A stretch of DNA of 64,000 nucleotides from UBA8110 sp964597275 (GCA_964597275.1 CAZQXS010000001.1:9725-73724); one strand, 5' to 3'. Positions 50,963-60,314 are shown, counted from the stretch's first letter. Notes: generated by a model from the sequence alone, not told the origin. Numbers and translations: made by a program.

Positions 50963-53206
50963 TCATCCATGCAGTTGCGCTTCCAACGCGCCAGCCCACG
51001 CCCTGCGGATTTCCGGGAGCAGTGCATCCATTCGGGTGGCTCCCTGAAGGCGCACCCGGAAAATTCCGGGCTGAACGGTGCCGAGGGTTTCGTAAGCGAG
51101 TCCGAAACGGTTGAAGATCGCTACCGTTTGCGAAACCTGACCTGACGCCACACTGAGCAGGACACGCGACTGGCTTTCGCTGAACAAGGCGAGGTCGCCG
51201 CGCAACTCCGGGTTCCAATCCACTTCCACGCCCAAGTCCTCGGTGCAACTGGTCACAAGCGCGAGGGCCAGCCCTCCGTGCGAAAGGTCGTGGGCGGAGG
51301 AAACGAGTCCGCTCCGAATCGCCTCCAGCACGGCTTGCTGAAGTTTAGCTTCCTGTGCCAAGTCGAGTTGGGGGGCTTTTCCGGAAATGCGCCCTGCCTT
51401 GTGGTGCTGGTAGAGGCTGCCACCGAGTTCCGAACGAGTTTCACCCACGAGCAAGAGGACCTCCCCTGCCTGCATGAAGGACTGCGTGGTGACGTGTTCC
51501 GGACGTTCCACCAGACCGATCACGCCGACCATTGGAGTGGGCAGGATCGGGGTGCCCTCGGTTTCGTTGTAGAGGCTGACGTTGCCTCCGGTGACAGGCA
51601 AGTCGAGGTGACGGCAGGCATCGGCGATTCCAGTCACGGCTTGGTCGAGGTGCCAGAACACCTCCGGTTTTTCCGGGCTGCCAAAGTTGAGTCCGTTGGT
51701 GATGGCCAACGGTTGCCCTCCCGCGCAAACGACATTGCGGGAGGCTTCGGCAACCGCGATTCTCCCGCCCATGAGCGGATCCGCCTGAACATAGCGGGCG
51801 TTGCCGTCAATGCTCAGGGCGAGGCTCAAGCCGGAATCCTCGACGGCGATCACGGCGGCGTCCGATCCGGGACGCACCCGCGTGCTGGTGCGCACCATCG
51901 AATCGTACTGCCGATGCACCCACTGTTTCGAGCCGGCGTTTGGCGTGGAGAGCAGGGCCAGCAGCTCCGCCCCCAAGTCCTCCGGCTCCGGCCAGTTCAC
52001 CTCCGGCTCGGCTTGTTGCTGCTTGAGTGCCTCTGGCTCGATGGATTCGCGGTGGTACACCGGAGGATTGCCGCAGACCTGCTCCAGCGGCAGTTCCGCC
52101 ACGCAGTTGCCTTTTTGCAGCAAGCGCAGCACCGGTTCCTCGATCACCTCCCCAATCACGGCAGCCTCCACGCCCCACTTTTCGCAGATCGCCAGCAGTG
52201 CCCCCTCGCGTCCGGGGTGTGCGACAAAGAGCATGCGTTCCTGTGATTCGGAGAGCATGATCTCGTAGGCAGACATGTCCTCGGCGCGTTGGGGAACGCG
52301 GTCGAGGTCCAGCACCATGCCCACGCCGCCCTTGTCCGCCATCTCGGTGCTGGAGCAGGTGAGGCCCGCCGCCCCCATGTCCTGCACGGCAAGCAGGGCA
52401 CCGGATTCGTAGCACTCCAGACACGCCTCCAGCAGAAGCTTGCCCATGAACGGATCGCCCACCTGCACCGCTGGACGCTTGGCCTCCGACTCCGCGTTGA
52501 GTTCCTCGGACGCGAAGGTTGCGCCGTGAATGCCGTCGCGTCCGGTCGCGCTGCCAACGTACACCACGGCGTTGCCGATGCCCCCGGCGCGTCCGTGCTG
52601 CAAGCGGTCGTGCCGCACCAAACCAACGCCCATCGCGTTCACCAGCGGGTTCCCGGAATAGGCCGGATCGAAGTCCACCTCGCCCCCCACGGTGGGCACT
52701 CCGATGCAGTTGCCGTAGCCTGCGATTCCGGCGACCACCTCCTTGAAGAGGTAGCGGGTCCGTGTGGCGCGGGGATCGTCTTGCAACGGCCCGAAGCGCA
52801 GCGAGTTGAGAATCGCCACCGGACGCGCCCCCATCGAGAAGATGTCCCGGAGGATGCCGCCCACGCCCGTCGCCGCGCCCTGATACGGCTCGATCGCGGA
52901 GGGGTGGTTGTGGCTTTCCACCTTGAAAACCACCGCCCAGCCCTCGCCAAGGTCCACCACGCCTGCGCCCTCGCCCGGACCTTGCAGGATGCGCTGGCCC
53001 TCCGTGGGGTAGCGTCCGAGCAGCGGCTTCGAGTTCTTGTAGGAGCAGTGTTCCGACCACATCACCCCGAAAATCCCCGTTTCGGTCAAGTTCGGCAAAC
53101 GCCCCAAGCGGCGCACGACCTCTTCGTACTCAGAGGCGTTCAGGCCCATTTTCAGGAAAACCTGCTCGTCTTGGATTTGTTCCGGGGTGGGTTCGTCGGG
53201 TGGCAT
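50963..53206 (-). CDS. purL: Phosphoribosylformylglycinamidine synthase subunit PurL
   Basis: Fourth step of purine synthesis: ATP-dependent amidation of FGAR to FGAM, with PurQ and PurS. 747 residues is the usual size of the small-type PurL. It shows FGVMWSEHCSYKNSKPLLGR, WAVVFKVESHNHPSAIEPYQ, GAATGVGGILRDIFSMGARP, MGAAGLTCSSTEMA, ITNGLNFGSPEKPEVFWHLD and VTGGNVSLYNE. The glutaminase subunit genes are not nearby. It appears monocistronic, starting at the ATG at 53206. Confidence 0.97.
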   Translation of the reverse strand: MPPDEPTPEQIQDEQVFLKMGLNASEYEEVVRRLGRLPNLTETGIFGVMWSEHCSYKNSKPLLGRYPTEGQRILQGPGEGAGVVDLGEGWAVVFKVESHNHPSAIEPYQGAATGVGGILRDIFSMGARPVAILNSLRFGPLQDDPRATRTRYLFKEVVAGIAGYGNCIGVPTVGGEVDFDPAYSGNPLVNAMGVGLVRHDRLQHGRAGGIGNAVVYVGSATGRDGIHGATFASEELNAESEAKRPAVQVGDPFMGKLLLEACLECYESGALLAVQDMGAAGLTCSSTEMADKGGVGMVLDLDRVPQRAEDMSAYEIMLSESQERMLFVAHPGREGALLAICEKWGVEAAVIGEVIEEPVLRLLQKGNCVAELPLEQVCGNPPVYHRESIEPEALKQQQAEPEVNWPEPEDLGAELLALLSTPNAGSKQWVHRQYDSMVRTSTRVRPGSDAAVIAVEDSGLSLALSIDGNARYVQADPLMGGRIAVAEASRNVVCAGGQPLAITNGLNFGSPEKPEVFWHLDQAVTGIADACRHLDLPVTGGNVSLYNETEGTPILPTPMVGVIGLVERPEHVTTQSFMQAGEVLLLVGETRSELGGSLYQHHKAGRISGKAPQLDLAQEAKLQQAVLEAIRSGLVSSAHDLSHGGLALALVTSCTEDLGVEVDWNPELRGDLALFSESQSRVLLSVASGQVSQTVAIFNRFGLAYETLGTVQPGIFRVRLQGATRMDALLPEIRRAWAGALEAQLHG

Positions 53207-53393
53207 TTACTGTTGAAATGAAAAAGGTATGGGCAAAGGCAGGTTGGCATTTTGAGCGCTCACTGGGTTAAACGAATAGCGGTGCAGCGGATCAGTTTCA
53301 AGGCGTTCCGACAGGAAACGGCTTTGCAGACGAGGCGAAGGCAGGGTACCATGAGGGCTGACTGCGCACTGGTTTTCGCATAAAGGAGGTACT

Positions 53394-53876
53394 GTGCCCG
53401 ACGTGCTGACTCCCGAACAGCGGCATCGGGTGATGTCGAGCATCCGCAGCAAGGACACGACTCCGGAGCTTGCCGTTCGTCGGATCCTCCATGCTTTGGG
53501 CTTCCGCTTTCGATTGCATGACCGGCGGATTCCCGGAAAGCCCGATCTCGTCCTCAAGCGACACGGCACGGTGGTGTTTGTCCACGGCTGTTTTTGGCAC
53601 CGTCACTCCGGCTGCCGCCACGCCACGGTTCCCGCCACCAATCCCGAATTCTGGTCCGAAAAATTCCACCGCAACGTCCTGCGGGACCAGCGCAACCAAG
53701 CCGAGTTGCGTCGGCTGGGCTGGCGGGTGGTGGTGATTTGGGAATGTGCCGTTCGCAAACATCCGGACACCGTGGCGTGGCAGTTGCTGCGGATTCTGCG
53801 CGATCCCGAAATTGGCTGGGAGGACGTGCTGGAAACTGCCGAGTCCGAGGCGTTTTACGAGTCGGGAACGCCTTGA
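53394..53876 (+). CDS. vsr: Very short patch repair endonuclease
   Basis: 160 residues. Vsr nicks DNA beside T:G mismatches that arise when 5-methylcytosine deaminates. The family sequence is clear: LTPEQRHRVMSSIRSKDTTP, RFRLHDRRIPGKPDLVLKRH with the catalytic aspartate, VVFVHGCFWHRHSGCRHATV and RNQAELRRLGWRVVVIWECA. The start is a GTG at 53394 with a strong AAGGAGGT three bases upstream. The Dcm-type methyltransferase usually next to it is absent, so a partner must be elsewhere. Confidence 0.95.
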   Translation: MPDVLTPEQRHRVMSSIRSKDTTPELAVRRILHALGFRFRLHDRRIPGKPDLVLKRHGTVVFVHGCFWHRHSGCRHATVPATNPEFWSEKFHRNVLRDQRNQAELRRLGWRVVVIWECAVRKHPDTVAWQLLRILRDPEIGWEDVLETAESEAFYESGTP

Positions 53877-53922
53877 GGCCATTCACAGAAGGCTAACGCC
53901 TTTTTGGTTGACTCATGCCCCA

Positions 53923-54005
53923 GTCATTCCTGCGAAGGCGGGAATCCCGTCCCACGGCCGTTTGCTCTGGATTCCGGGTCTGCGCTTTGCTCCGCCCGGA
54001 ATGAC
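53923..54005. repeat. Inverted repeat of the GGGAATGAC type, copy 2
   Basis: A long imperfect hairpin: GTCATTCC and GGCGGGAATCC at 53923-53946 face GGATTCCGGG and CCCGGAATGAC at 53969-54005. Related to the element at 25637-25690. It lies between the convergent vsr and SPFH genes. Confidence 0.7.
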
Positions 54006-54063
54006 GATTTTGAGTCCGTGTGCCGAAAATGTTCCAGTGCAGGAAGACGGGCTGAGCGCGTCC

Positions 54064-54765
54064 TCAAAGGTTGGAGTCCTCCTTGCCAAAGCTTTGGCTG
54101 AGCAGTGCGCCCAGCGCGTTGTTGAGATCGGTGGGCAGGAAGACCTTGGTGGAGTCCGTCATTTCGCCGAGGGTGTCGAAGTAGCGCACCCCAAGCGCGA
54201 GTTTGGCCCCATCGGTGCCCAGCTTTTCCACGAAGGTGTGGAGATAGGTGGCATCGGCATGCGCCTTGAGCTCGATGGCGCGCGCTTCGCCCTCCGCCCG
54301 CAAGATGGCCGCCTCTTTGGCACCTTGAGCTTCCAACACCTGTGCCTGCTTGTGACCCTCCGCAGTCAGAATCGCCGCCCGTCGTTCGCGTTCGGCGTTC
54401 ATCTGCTTGTTCATCGAGTCCTGCACCTCGTCCGGAACTCGGATGCCCTGAATCTCCACGCGGTTGGTGCGCACTCCCCATTTTTCGGAAACGTCCTGCA
54501 ACTCGTCGAGGATNNNNNNNNNNNNNNNNNNNNNNNNNNNNNNNNNNNNNNNNNNNNNNNNNNNNNNNNNNNNNNNNNNNNNNNNNNNNNNNNNNNNNNN
54601 NNNNNNNNNNNNNTTGCGCTTGGTGGCGATTCCGGCCCAATGCCCCATGTCCTTGGGCGCTTCGATGAAGGGCAGGCGAATGCGCAGTCCGGCCTGCTTG
54701 GTGACGCTGTACTTGCCCAGCCGCTCGATGATGATGACGTGGTTTTGCGGAATTTGATAAATCAT
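54064..54765 (-). CDS. SPFH-domain (stomatin/QmcA-like) protein, interrupted by a gap
   Basis: Membrane-associated SPFH protein, probably a large oligomeric scaffold linked to membrane quality control. The visible parts are the N-terminal IYQIPQNHVIIIERLGKYSV, GLRIRLPFIEAPKDMG, then after the gap ILDELQDVSEKWGVRTNRVE, MNKQMNAERERRAAILTAEG and the coiled-coil tail. The 100-N gap at 54514-54613 hides the middle of the SPFH domain. The gene overlaps NfeD by four bases, the standard SPFH-NfeD pair. It lacks the usual N-terminal membrane segment, so the real start could be different. Confidence 0.88.
   Translation of the reverse strand: MIYQIPQNHVIIIERLGKYSVTKQAGLRIRLPFIEAPKDMGHWAGIATKRXXXXXXXXXXXXXXXXXXXXXXXXXXXXXXXXXXILDELQDVSEKWGVRTNRVEIQGIRVPDEVQDSMNKQMNAERERRAAILTAEGHKQAQVLEAQGAKEAAILRAEGEARAIELKAHADATYLHTFVEKLGTDGAKLALGVRYFDTLGEMTDSTKVFLPTDLNNALGALLSQSFGKEDSNL
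54514..54613. other. Assembly gap (100 N)
   Basis: Placeholder inside the SPFH gene. Flanks do not overlap, so sequence is truly missing. Confidence 0.99.
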
Positions 54766-55208
54766 GGTTCCTCTGTGGCAGGAAGTTTTTCAACACGCAG
54801 ACGGGAACCCTCCAGCGCGATCACGCGGATGGTGTCTCCGGCCTGCAAGGGTTCTTCGCTCTCGACGCTCCAGCGGTCTCCACGCACCTGTGCGTGGGAC
54901 GCGTCGAGCATGGTTCCGGTCGCGCCCGGCAGGGCATCCACACCGGACTGGAGGCGGTCTGGAACAAACCAGCGCTCCAGATACGAACCTCCGGCGGCGG
55001 CGACTTTGTAGATCGCAAAGGCGCTTCCGATCATGACCGGGAAGAACACCAGCGCCTGCACCCACCACTCGAAGCCAAGGTGATTCAAGCCGGAGATCAC
55101 CAGCAGGGCAATCCCTGCACCCGAGATCAGCCCTCCGGAGGGCACAACAAAATCCACCAAGACCAGCACTCCCCCAATCACAATCAAGGTCCAAGTCAGT
55201 GTCTCCAT
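54762..55208 (-). CDS. NfeD-like membrane protein
   Basis: 148 residues. Two or three hydrophobic segments (LTWTLIVIGGVLVLVDFVVP, GIALLVISGLNHL, WWVQALVFFPVMIGSAFAIY) are followed by a soluble OB-fold (DRLQSGVDALPGATGTMLDA, VRGDRWSVESEEPLQAGDTI). NfeD and SPFH proteins work as a pair at the membrane. Its stop overlaps the SPFH start (ATGA), which confirms coupling. Short form, without the N-terminal ClpP-class protease of long NfeD. Confidence 0.9.
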   Translation of the reverse strand: METLTWTLIVIGGVLVLVDFVVPSGGLISGAGIALLVISGLNHLGFEWWVQALVFFPVMIGSAFAIYKVAAAGGSYLERWFVPDRLQSGVDALPGATGTMLDASHAQVRGDRWSVESEEPLQAGDTIRVIALEGSRLRVEKLPATEEP

Positions 55209-55211
55209 AGC

Positions 55212-56051
55212 TCAACTGGGCCGATCCCCTTGCAGGTTGATGCGATGCATGACTCTCCGTTTTCCGTGGTAGTCGTTGACCGCGTTGTGCTGGGCGCAGC
55301 GGTTGTCCCAAATCGCCAGCGACCCCTTGCCCCACTGGAGCCGACAGCAGAACTCCGGGCGTGTTTGATGCTGGAAGAGGTATTGCAAGATGGAGCGGCT
55401 TTCTTCGGTCGTCATGCCCTCAAAATGCTCGGTGTGCGCCTGATTGACGTAAAGCGCCTTGCGGCCTGTTTCCGGATGGGTCCGGACGACAGGATGCACT
55501 GCTTCCAATTCCAGCTCGCGCTTGCCCGTGCCTGCCTCCTGAATGCGGTCCACGCGGGTCGCCGCCGCCGCAGGATTCGAGGCGATGCTCCGCCCCTTCA
55601 GTTGGGAGAGGAACTGCTGATAGGGCTTTGAAAGCGCATCGTAGGCGAGGTACTGATTGGCAAACAGCGTGTCCCCGCCAAGTTCCGGCACCTCCAGCGC
55701 GTAGAGCATGGTGAGCATGGGCGGACGCTCCAGATAGGACGTGTCGGAATGCCAGAGTCCGCCAAAGTTGATTTGTTCCGTTTCCAGCTTGGACACGACA
55801 TGAACCTCCGGGAACCCTTCCAGCCCCTTCAGCAGGGGGTAGGCCTTGGGCGGCCCCAGCAATCGGGCAAAGGCAAGGTACTGCTTCGTGCTGAGGTCTT
55901 GATTGCGGAACACAATCACAAGGTGTTCCTGCAGGGCTTTGCGGATTGCGGAAACGGTTTCCGGAGCAAGCTCCTGATCCAGTGAGACTCCAAAGACTTC
56001 CGCACCAATCGCAGGAGTCAGGGGCCGGATTTCAAGGTGAGTGTCGGACAT
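55212..56051 (-). CDS. TauD-family Fe(II)/2-oxoglutarate dioxygenase
   Basis: 279 residues. The iron triad is H-x-D in FGGLWHSDTSYLERPPMLTM and the distal histidine in WDNRCAQHNAVNDYHGKRRV; the arginine in RRVMHRINLQGDRP binds 2-oxoglutarate. The N-terminal EIRPLTPAIGAEVFGVSLDQ is typical of TauD/TfdA enzymes. Known substrates include taurine, alkyl sulfates and 2,4-D; none can be assigned. It begins at the ATG at 56051 and stands three bases from the NfeD gene on the same strand, so the genes may be co-transcribed. Confidence 0.93.
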   Translation of the reverse strand: MSDTHLEIRPLTPAIGAEVFGVSLDQELAPETVSAIRKALQEHLVIVFRNQDLSTKQYLAFARLLGPPKAYPLLKGLEGFPEVHVVSKLETEQINFGGLWHSDTSYLERPPMLTMLYALEVPELGGDTLFANQYLAYDALSKPYQQFLSQLKGRSIASNPAAAATRVDRIQEAGTGKRELELEAVHPVVRTHPETGRKALYVNQAHTEHFEGMTTEESRSILQYLFQHQTRPEFCCRLQWGKGSLAIWDNRCAQHNAVNDYHGKRRVMHRINLQGDRPS

Positions 56052-56103
56052 GGGCACCACAACATGGGCAAGCTAAGGTTCCCAACATGAGACGTTGGGT
56101 AGC

Positions 56104-58287
56104 TCAGGAGCTTTGGCCTGTTTTTTCGAGCAGTTTCCAGCGCAGGATCGGCGCCTGCCGAATCACTTCGGGGTGAGTGATGCGGTAGGACGTGGCCTCT
56201 TGCAGGATTTCCACCCTAACGTCCTGACTAAATCCCTGCAACACAGCGCCCACCCCCCAAAAATCACCGGACTTGAGCGAGCGCACCAGCCGATCGCCGT
56301 CCCAGAGGATGGCACTTCCGGTATTGATCAGGGCAAACCCCTTTTCATCGGGATTGAAGACCGCCCCTTTCTTGTGCTTGGTGCGGACTGTGTGGCGGGC
56401 AATGCGAATCTTCATGGGATAGGAGATCATCTCCTGCAACAGCCAGCAGTGGTGCATGAACTCCAGGACTTCCTGGAGATGCTCGACCTGCTCCAGGATT
56501 TGATTGCGCAGGATGAACTCGTGGAACATCACACGCGGAATCGCGAGCGTTTCCACATGGCTACGAGCGCGATAGGTTCCGGTGGTCGGAGTTTCTGAAA
56601 GCACACTCAGGTCGCCGATCAGCGAGGCGCTGGAAAGCGGGTTGCTGATGCCAAACTCGTCCTTGACCAACTCCCCGGTCCCGGTCAGTAGCAGATGGAC
56701 GGCCTCGGGCTTGACTCCGCTGGGAATGATCGTTTCTCCCGGATTGAAGGACTCGCGGTCGCAGTTGGCCAGCATGAGCAGGTCGCTGTGCGGAACGGTG
56801 GGGTAGTAGATCTTGAGGTGGTTTTCCGCATAGATGAGCTGGTAGTCCTCGTGGCCCGGAATCAAAACGTCAATCGAGCCGAAGGTTTCGGCCCCTCCGA
56901 TTTCCTGCTCGTCCTCCGTCAGTGCCCGATCGGTGTGGGACAGCACGATTTTCTTGGACTCGTCTCCCTCGAAATCAATCGCCTTGCCGTGAATCAGCCC
57001 CCCGCCCATGTCAATCTTCTTCAAATCCGCCGGGTCGTGGTAGTACTCCCAAACCTGCTCCAGCATCTCCTCGGACAATCCGGGGGCGTTGTGGTCGTCA
57101 GTGACCATGCCCTCCAGCACGTCCCGTGACGCAATGTCCGCCAGATGCGCGTAGGAGAGGTAGCCCTTGCTCCAGAGCGTCCGGAAGAAGAAGATGTTCG
57201 TCTCCACCGGATGAGGCGAGTAGATTGGCCGCACCTCCAAGCCGTCAATGTTGTTCCAGATGTTGAAGTCCAGATCGTGGATCTCAAAATACTGCTCGAA
57301 GTCCTGCTCATTGATGGACATCAGCGCGGCAAGCTTCTTGGAGACGGACTCCCGGACCAGTCGGGTGGAGTAGTACTTGAGCCGATGATCGGTGCGCAGG
57401 AGGGTGGTGAGTCCGGAAAAGTGGTCGTCGTGGGCGTGGGTGTGAAAGATGCCCTCCACTTCGTTGACATCAATCCCAAGGGCATGGAGCGAGTTCCCAA
57501 TGTTGGGTCCGGCGTCAATCAGGTAGATGCGGCCCTGAAACACGATGATGCTGGCCATGCACGGACGGTTGACGTCCCAGCCATCGCCCTCCCCCGTATG
57601 CACGATGGAGAAGTAGTCCCTCGGCAACTTGCGGAAGCCAAGGTCGTAAGACGTTTCGTAATGCTTGCCCGGACGCAGGTTGAGGTCCACCTTAACCTCT
57701 TCTCCCTGATAGGAGAAGACATAGCAGTTGGTGCGTTCTCGGGCAACGGTGACGCCATTGAGAATTTCGAGCGGCTCCCTTCCGACATTGCAGGCTTCCA
57801 GCAGGTTCTCGGAGGGGTGGATGGTTCCGAAGGCAAAGCGGAGCTTGAGCCGCATCATCTCCTCGGCCTCCTCTTCATGAATCCCCGTGTTGAGGATTTC
57901 CTCCACCGAGGTGAGGCCGTAGTTGCCCCGGTAGATGTAGTTCATCTGAGCGGAAACCACATCGTCCCGTCCAATCAGGATCGGCTTGGCCCCGGTGTTG
58001 TTGGGGTGTCCGGGAAGCAGCATCCCCTGGCGGTAGAGCATTTGCAGCACCGGAAACTCTGCAAGGTTCGCAAAGCTGCCGTTCTGGATTTGCCGATCGG
58101 AAAGCAAGATGGCGTTGGGCCCCGTCTCGCAATGCACTCCGTTGACTTCCGTGGGGGCAATCAGGCCCCGCTTCATGAGGTGCTTCACGGAATCGGCGGG
58201 GCAGCCGCAAAGCACACGCAGGTCGGCGTCTGGAATTTCCAGCCAGTGAATGCCTGCGGAAACTGTGGTCAGCGTGATCTTTGACAT
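56104..58287 (-). CDS. Metallo-beta-lactamase fold fused to two cyclic-nucleotide-binding-like domains
   Basis: 727 residues. The N-terminal 180 residues are unusual (MSKITLTTVSAGIHWLEIPD, then LLSDRQIQNGSFANLAEFPV). The middle has an MBL-fold hydrolase with the zinc motif FHTHAHDDH at 281-289, YLIDAGPNIGNS and a later VLSHTDRALTEDEQEI. Two cNMP-like domains follow: residues about 505-600 (FNPGETIIPSGVKPEAVHLL, SLIGDLSVLSETPTTGTYRA) and about 620-727 (KGAVFNPDEKGFALINTGSA, SGDFWGVGAVLQG). It looks like a hydrolase gated by cyclic nucleotides or by protein contact. Cytoplasmic, apparently monocistronic. Substrate unknown. Confidence 0.85.
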   Translation of the reverse strand: MSKITLTTVSAGIHWLEIPDADLRVLCGCPADSVKHLMKRGLIAPTEVNGVHCETGPNAILLSDRQIQNGSFANLAEFPVLQMLYRQGMLLPGHPNNTGAKPILIGRDDVVSAQMNYIYRGNYGLTSVEEILNTGIHEEEAEEMMRLKLRFAFGTIHPSENLLEACNVGREPLEILNGVTVARERTNCYVFSYQGEEVKVDLNLRPGKHYETSYDLGFRKLPRDYFSIVHTGEGDGWDVNRPCMASIIVFQGRIYLIDAGPNIGNSLHALGIDVNEVEGIFHTHAHDDHFSGLTTLLRTDHRLKYYSTRLVRESVSKKLAALMSINEQDFEQYFEIHDLDFNIWNNIDGLEVRPIYSPHPVETNIFFFRTLWSKGYLSYAHLADIASRDVLEGMVTDDHNAPGLSEEMLEQVWEYYHDPADLKKIDMGGGLIHGKAIDFEGDESKKIVLSHTDRALTEDEQEIGGAETFGSIDVLIPGHEDYQLIYAENHLKIYYPTVPHSDLLMLANCDRESFNPGETIIPSGVKPEAVHLLLTGTGELVKDEFGISNPLSSASLIGDLSVLSETPTTGTYRARSHVETLAIPRVMFHEFILRNQILEQVEHLQEVLEFMHHCWLLQEMISYPMKIRIARHTVRTKHKKGAVFNPDEKGFALINTGSAILWDGDRLVRSLKSGDFWGVGAVLQGFSQDVRVEILQEATSYRITHPEVIRQAPILRWKLLEKTGQSS

Positions 58288-58368
58288 TTTCGCCCTACAA
58301 GTGGTCCTACCCAAAGAGGATTCATAAAGCACACCATACCCGCAGTCGCCCGCCGAAGACAAGCCCTT

Positions 58369-59247
58369 TCAGCAAATTCCACCGGAACCGTCCAGTGAAA
58401 GCAGGGGTCGGTACAGGTCAGGTCGGCGGTCCCGGAAGAGACCCCAGCCCTGCCGCATCGTGCGGATTTCGTCGAGGTCGAAGGTTTCCACCAGCACGAC
58501 TTCCTCGATTTTTCCTGCCTGTTTGCGCAACTCACCCAGCGGCCCTGCGATGAAGGAAGATCCGTAAAACGTGAGGCTGCAAGCGTCGCCTTGTTCGGTG
58601 CCGATGCGGTTGGAGGCCACCAGCGGAACGAGGTTCGCGCCCGCGTGTCCCTGCATCACGCGGGTCCAGTGCGGTTGCGAGTCCCAATCCGGATTGGGGG
58701 GTTCCGAGCCAATGGCGGTGGGGTAGAACAAGACCTCCGCGCCCTGCAAGACCATCGCCCGTGCCGCCTCCGGAAACCACTGATCCCAGCAGATGCCCAC
58801 GCCGATCGTGCCATGCCGAGTGCTCCAAACTCGAAATCCCGTGTCGCCTGGGGAGAAGTAGAACTTTTCCTGATAGCCCGGACCATCTGGAATGTGGGAT
58901 TTGCGGTAGTGTCCCAAAACCGTGCCATCGGCATCAACGATGGCGACCGTGTTGAAGTGCGCCGTCCCGGCCCGCTCAAACACGCTCACGGGCAAGACCA
59001 CGCCCAACTCCTTGGCGATGCCCTGAAAGTGCCGAACGGCAGGATGGCTGTCCAGCGGGTGCGCCCGCTCGAAATACTCCGGCTTCTGATCCTTGCAGAA
59101 GTACGGCCCCTCGAACAATTCCTGAATGAGAATGACCTGCGCCCCCTGCCCGGCGGCAGTGCGGATCAACTCCTCGGCCTTGGCGAGATTGGCTTCCCAA
59201 TCCCAGCCGCAGGCCATTTGGGTGGCAGCGACCGTGAGGGTTCGCAT
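58369..59247 (-). CDS. aguB: N-carbamoylputrescine amidase
   Basis: 292 residues of the nitrilase superfamily. The Glu-Lys-Cys triad is Glu43 (LIQELFEGPYF), Lys116 (GHYRKSHIPDGPGYQEK) and Cys153 (GVGICWDQWFPE). It hydrolyses N-carbamoylputrescine to putrescine, CO2 and ammonia. The genes aguA and aguB are adjacent, two bases apart, so the assignment is secure. The pair supplies putrescine from arginine through agmatine. Confidence 0.95.
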   Translation of the reverse strand: MRTLTVAATQMACGWDWEANLAKAEELIRTAAGQGAQVILIQELFEGPYFCKDQKPEYFERAHPLDSHPAVRHFQGIAKELGVVLPVSVFERAGTAHFNTVAIVDADGTVLGHYRKSHIPDGPGYQEKFYFSPGDTGFRVWSTRHGTIGVGICWDQWFPEAARAMVLQGAEVLFYPTAIGSEPPNPDWDSQPHWTRVMQGHAGANLVPLVASNRIGTEQGDACSLTFYGSSFIAGPLGELRKQAGKIEEVVLVETFDLDEIRTMRQGWGLFRDRRPDLYRPLLSLDGSGGIC

Positions 59248-59249
59248 CG

Positions 59250-60278
59250 TCAGTTCCTTGCGTCAGGTTGGGGCTGCTGCTGGGTGATGCAGTGGATTCC
59301 GCCGCCGCCAGACACAATGTCCATCGCGGGAATCTGCACCACCTTGCGCTCTGGAAAAACCCGTTGCAGGGTTTCCCGTGCGGCCTCGTCGCGCTCCGGA
59401 TCGTCGAAGGCGGGCATGACGATCCCCCCGTTGGGCAGGTAGAAGTTGATGTAGGACATCGCCAGCCGCGTGTCGTCCTTCCATTCGGGTTCGGGCTGCT
59501 CGATGGGGATCACCTCCAAATTGTGCCCGCGAGCGTCCTGCTCCGAGCGGAGCCGCTCCAGGTTATCCCGCAGCGGTTCATAGTTCTCATCCTGCGGGTC
59601 TTCCGTGGTGAGCGCCAGCACCACGCCCGGCTTCGCAAAGCAGGCGATGTTGCTCACATGCCCGTCAGAGATGTCATCGAGCAGCCCGTCTCCCAACCAA
59701 ATCACATGGTGGACACCGAGAAACTCCTTGAGCAACTGCTCGATCTCCTCCTGCCTCAAATCCGGGTTGCGGTTAGGGTGAAGCAGGCACTGCTCAGTGG
59801 TCAGCAAGGTGCCGTCCCCATCCGTATGAATCGAGCCGCCCTCCAGCACAAAGGGGGCGGAGAAGCAGTGAATGCCGTAGCGGTCCAGCAGCCGCTTGGC
59901 GAAATCAGCATCTTCCTCAATGTCCGGGAAATCCGCGCCCCATTGGTTGAATTCCCAGTCAATGCCCGCCACATTGCCCTTGTGGCCGATCACAAAGGTC
60001 GGGCCGCTGTCCCGCGTCCATGAATCGTCCATCGGAATTTCCAGCACCTCAATGGTCTTCCCGCACATCGAGCGGGCCTCTTTCGCGTCTTCCGGGCGGG
60101 CGGTCATCACCACCGGCTCAAACTGGCCGATGGCCTTGGCGACTTCGACGTAGGCGGCTTTGGCCGCCGCCATGCCCTCGCCCCAGGTCTTGACGCGGCA
60201 GGGCCAGCCCATGAAACAGCGCGTGTGGGGATGCCACTCGGCGGGCATGTGATACCCCAGTGAGCTAACGGTACTCAT
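59250..60278 (-). CDS. aguA: Agmatine deiminase
   Basis: 342 residues of the pentein (PAD) fold. It deiminates agmatine to N-carbamoylputrescine. It opens GYHMPAEWHPHTRCFMGWPC, has MDDSWTRDSGPTFV and EGGSIHTDGDGTLLTTEQCL, and ends with the active-site cysteine (Cys330) in SGGGGIHCITQQQP. The arginine decarboxylase that makes agmatine is not in the window. Confidence 0.96.
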   Translation of the reverse strand: MSTVSSLGYHMPAEWHPHTRCFMGWPCRVKTWGEGMAAAKAAYVEVAKAIGQFEPVVMTARPEDAKEARSMCGKTIEVLEIPMDDSWTRDSGPTFVIGHKGNVAGIDWEFNQWGADFPDIEEDADFAKRLLDRYGIHCFSAPFVLEGGSIHTDGDGTLLTTEQCLLHPNRNPDLRQEEIEQLLKEFLGVHHVIWLGDGLLDDISDGHVSNIACFAKPGVVLALTTEDPQDENYEPLRDNLERLRSEQDARGHNLEVIPIEQPEPEWKDDTRLAMSYINFYLPNGGIVMPAFDDPERDEAARETLQRVFPERKVVQIPAMDIVSGGGGIHCITQQQPQPDARN

Positions 60279-60314
60279 CGGTTCGGTTTCGATTGGGTTG
60301 GAGGTTGGCTGGCT

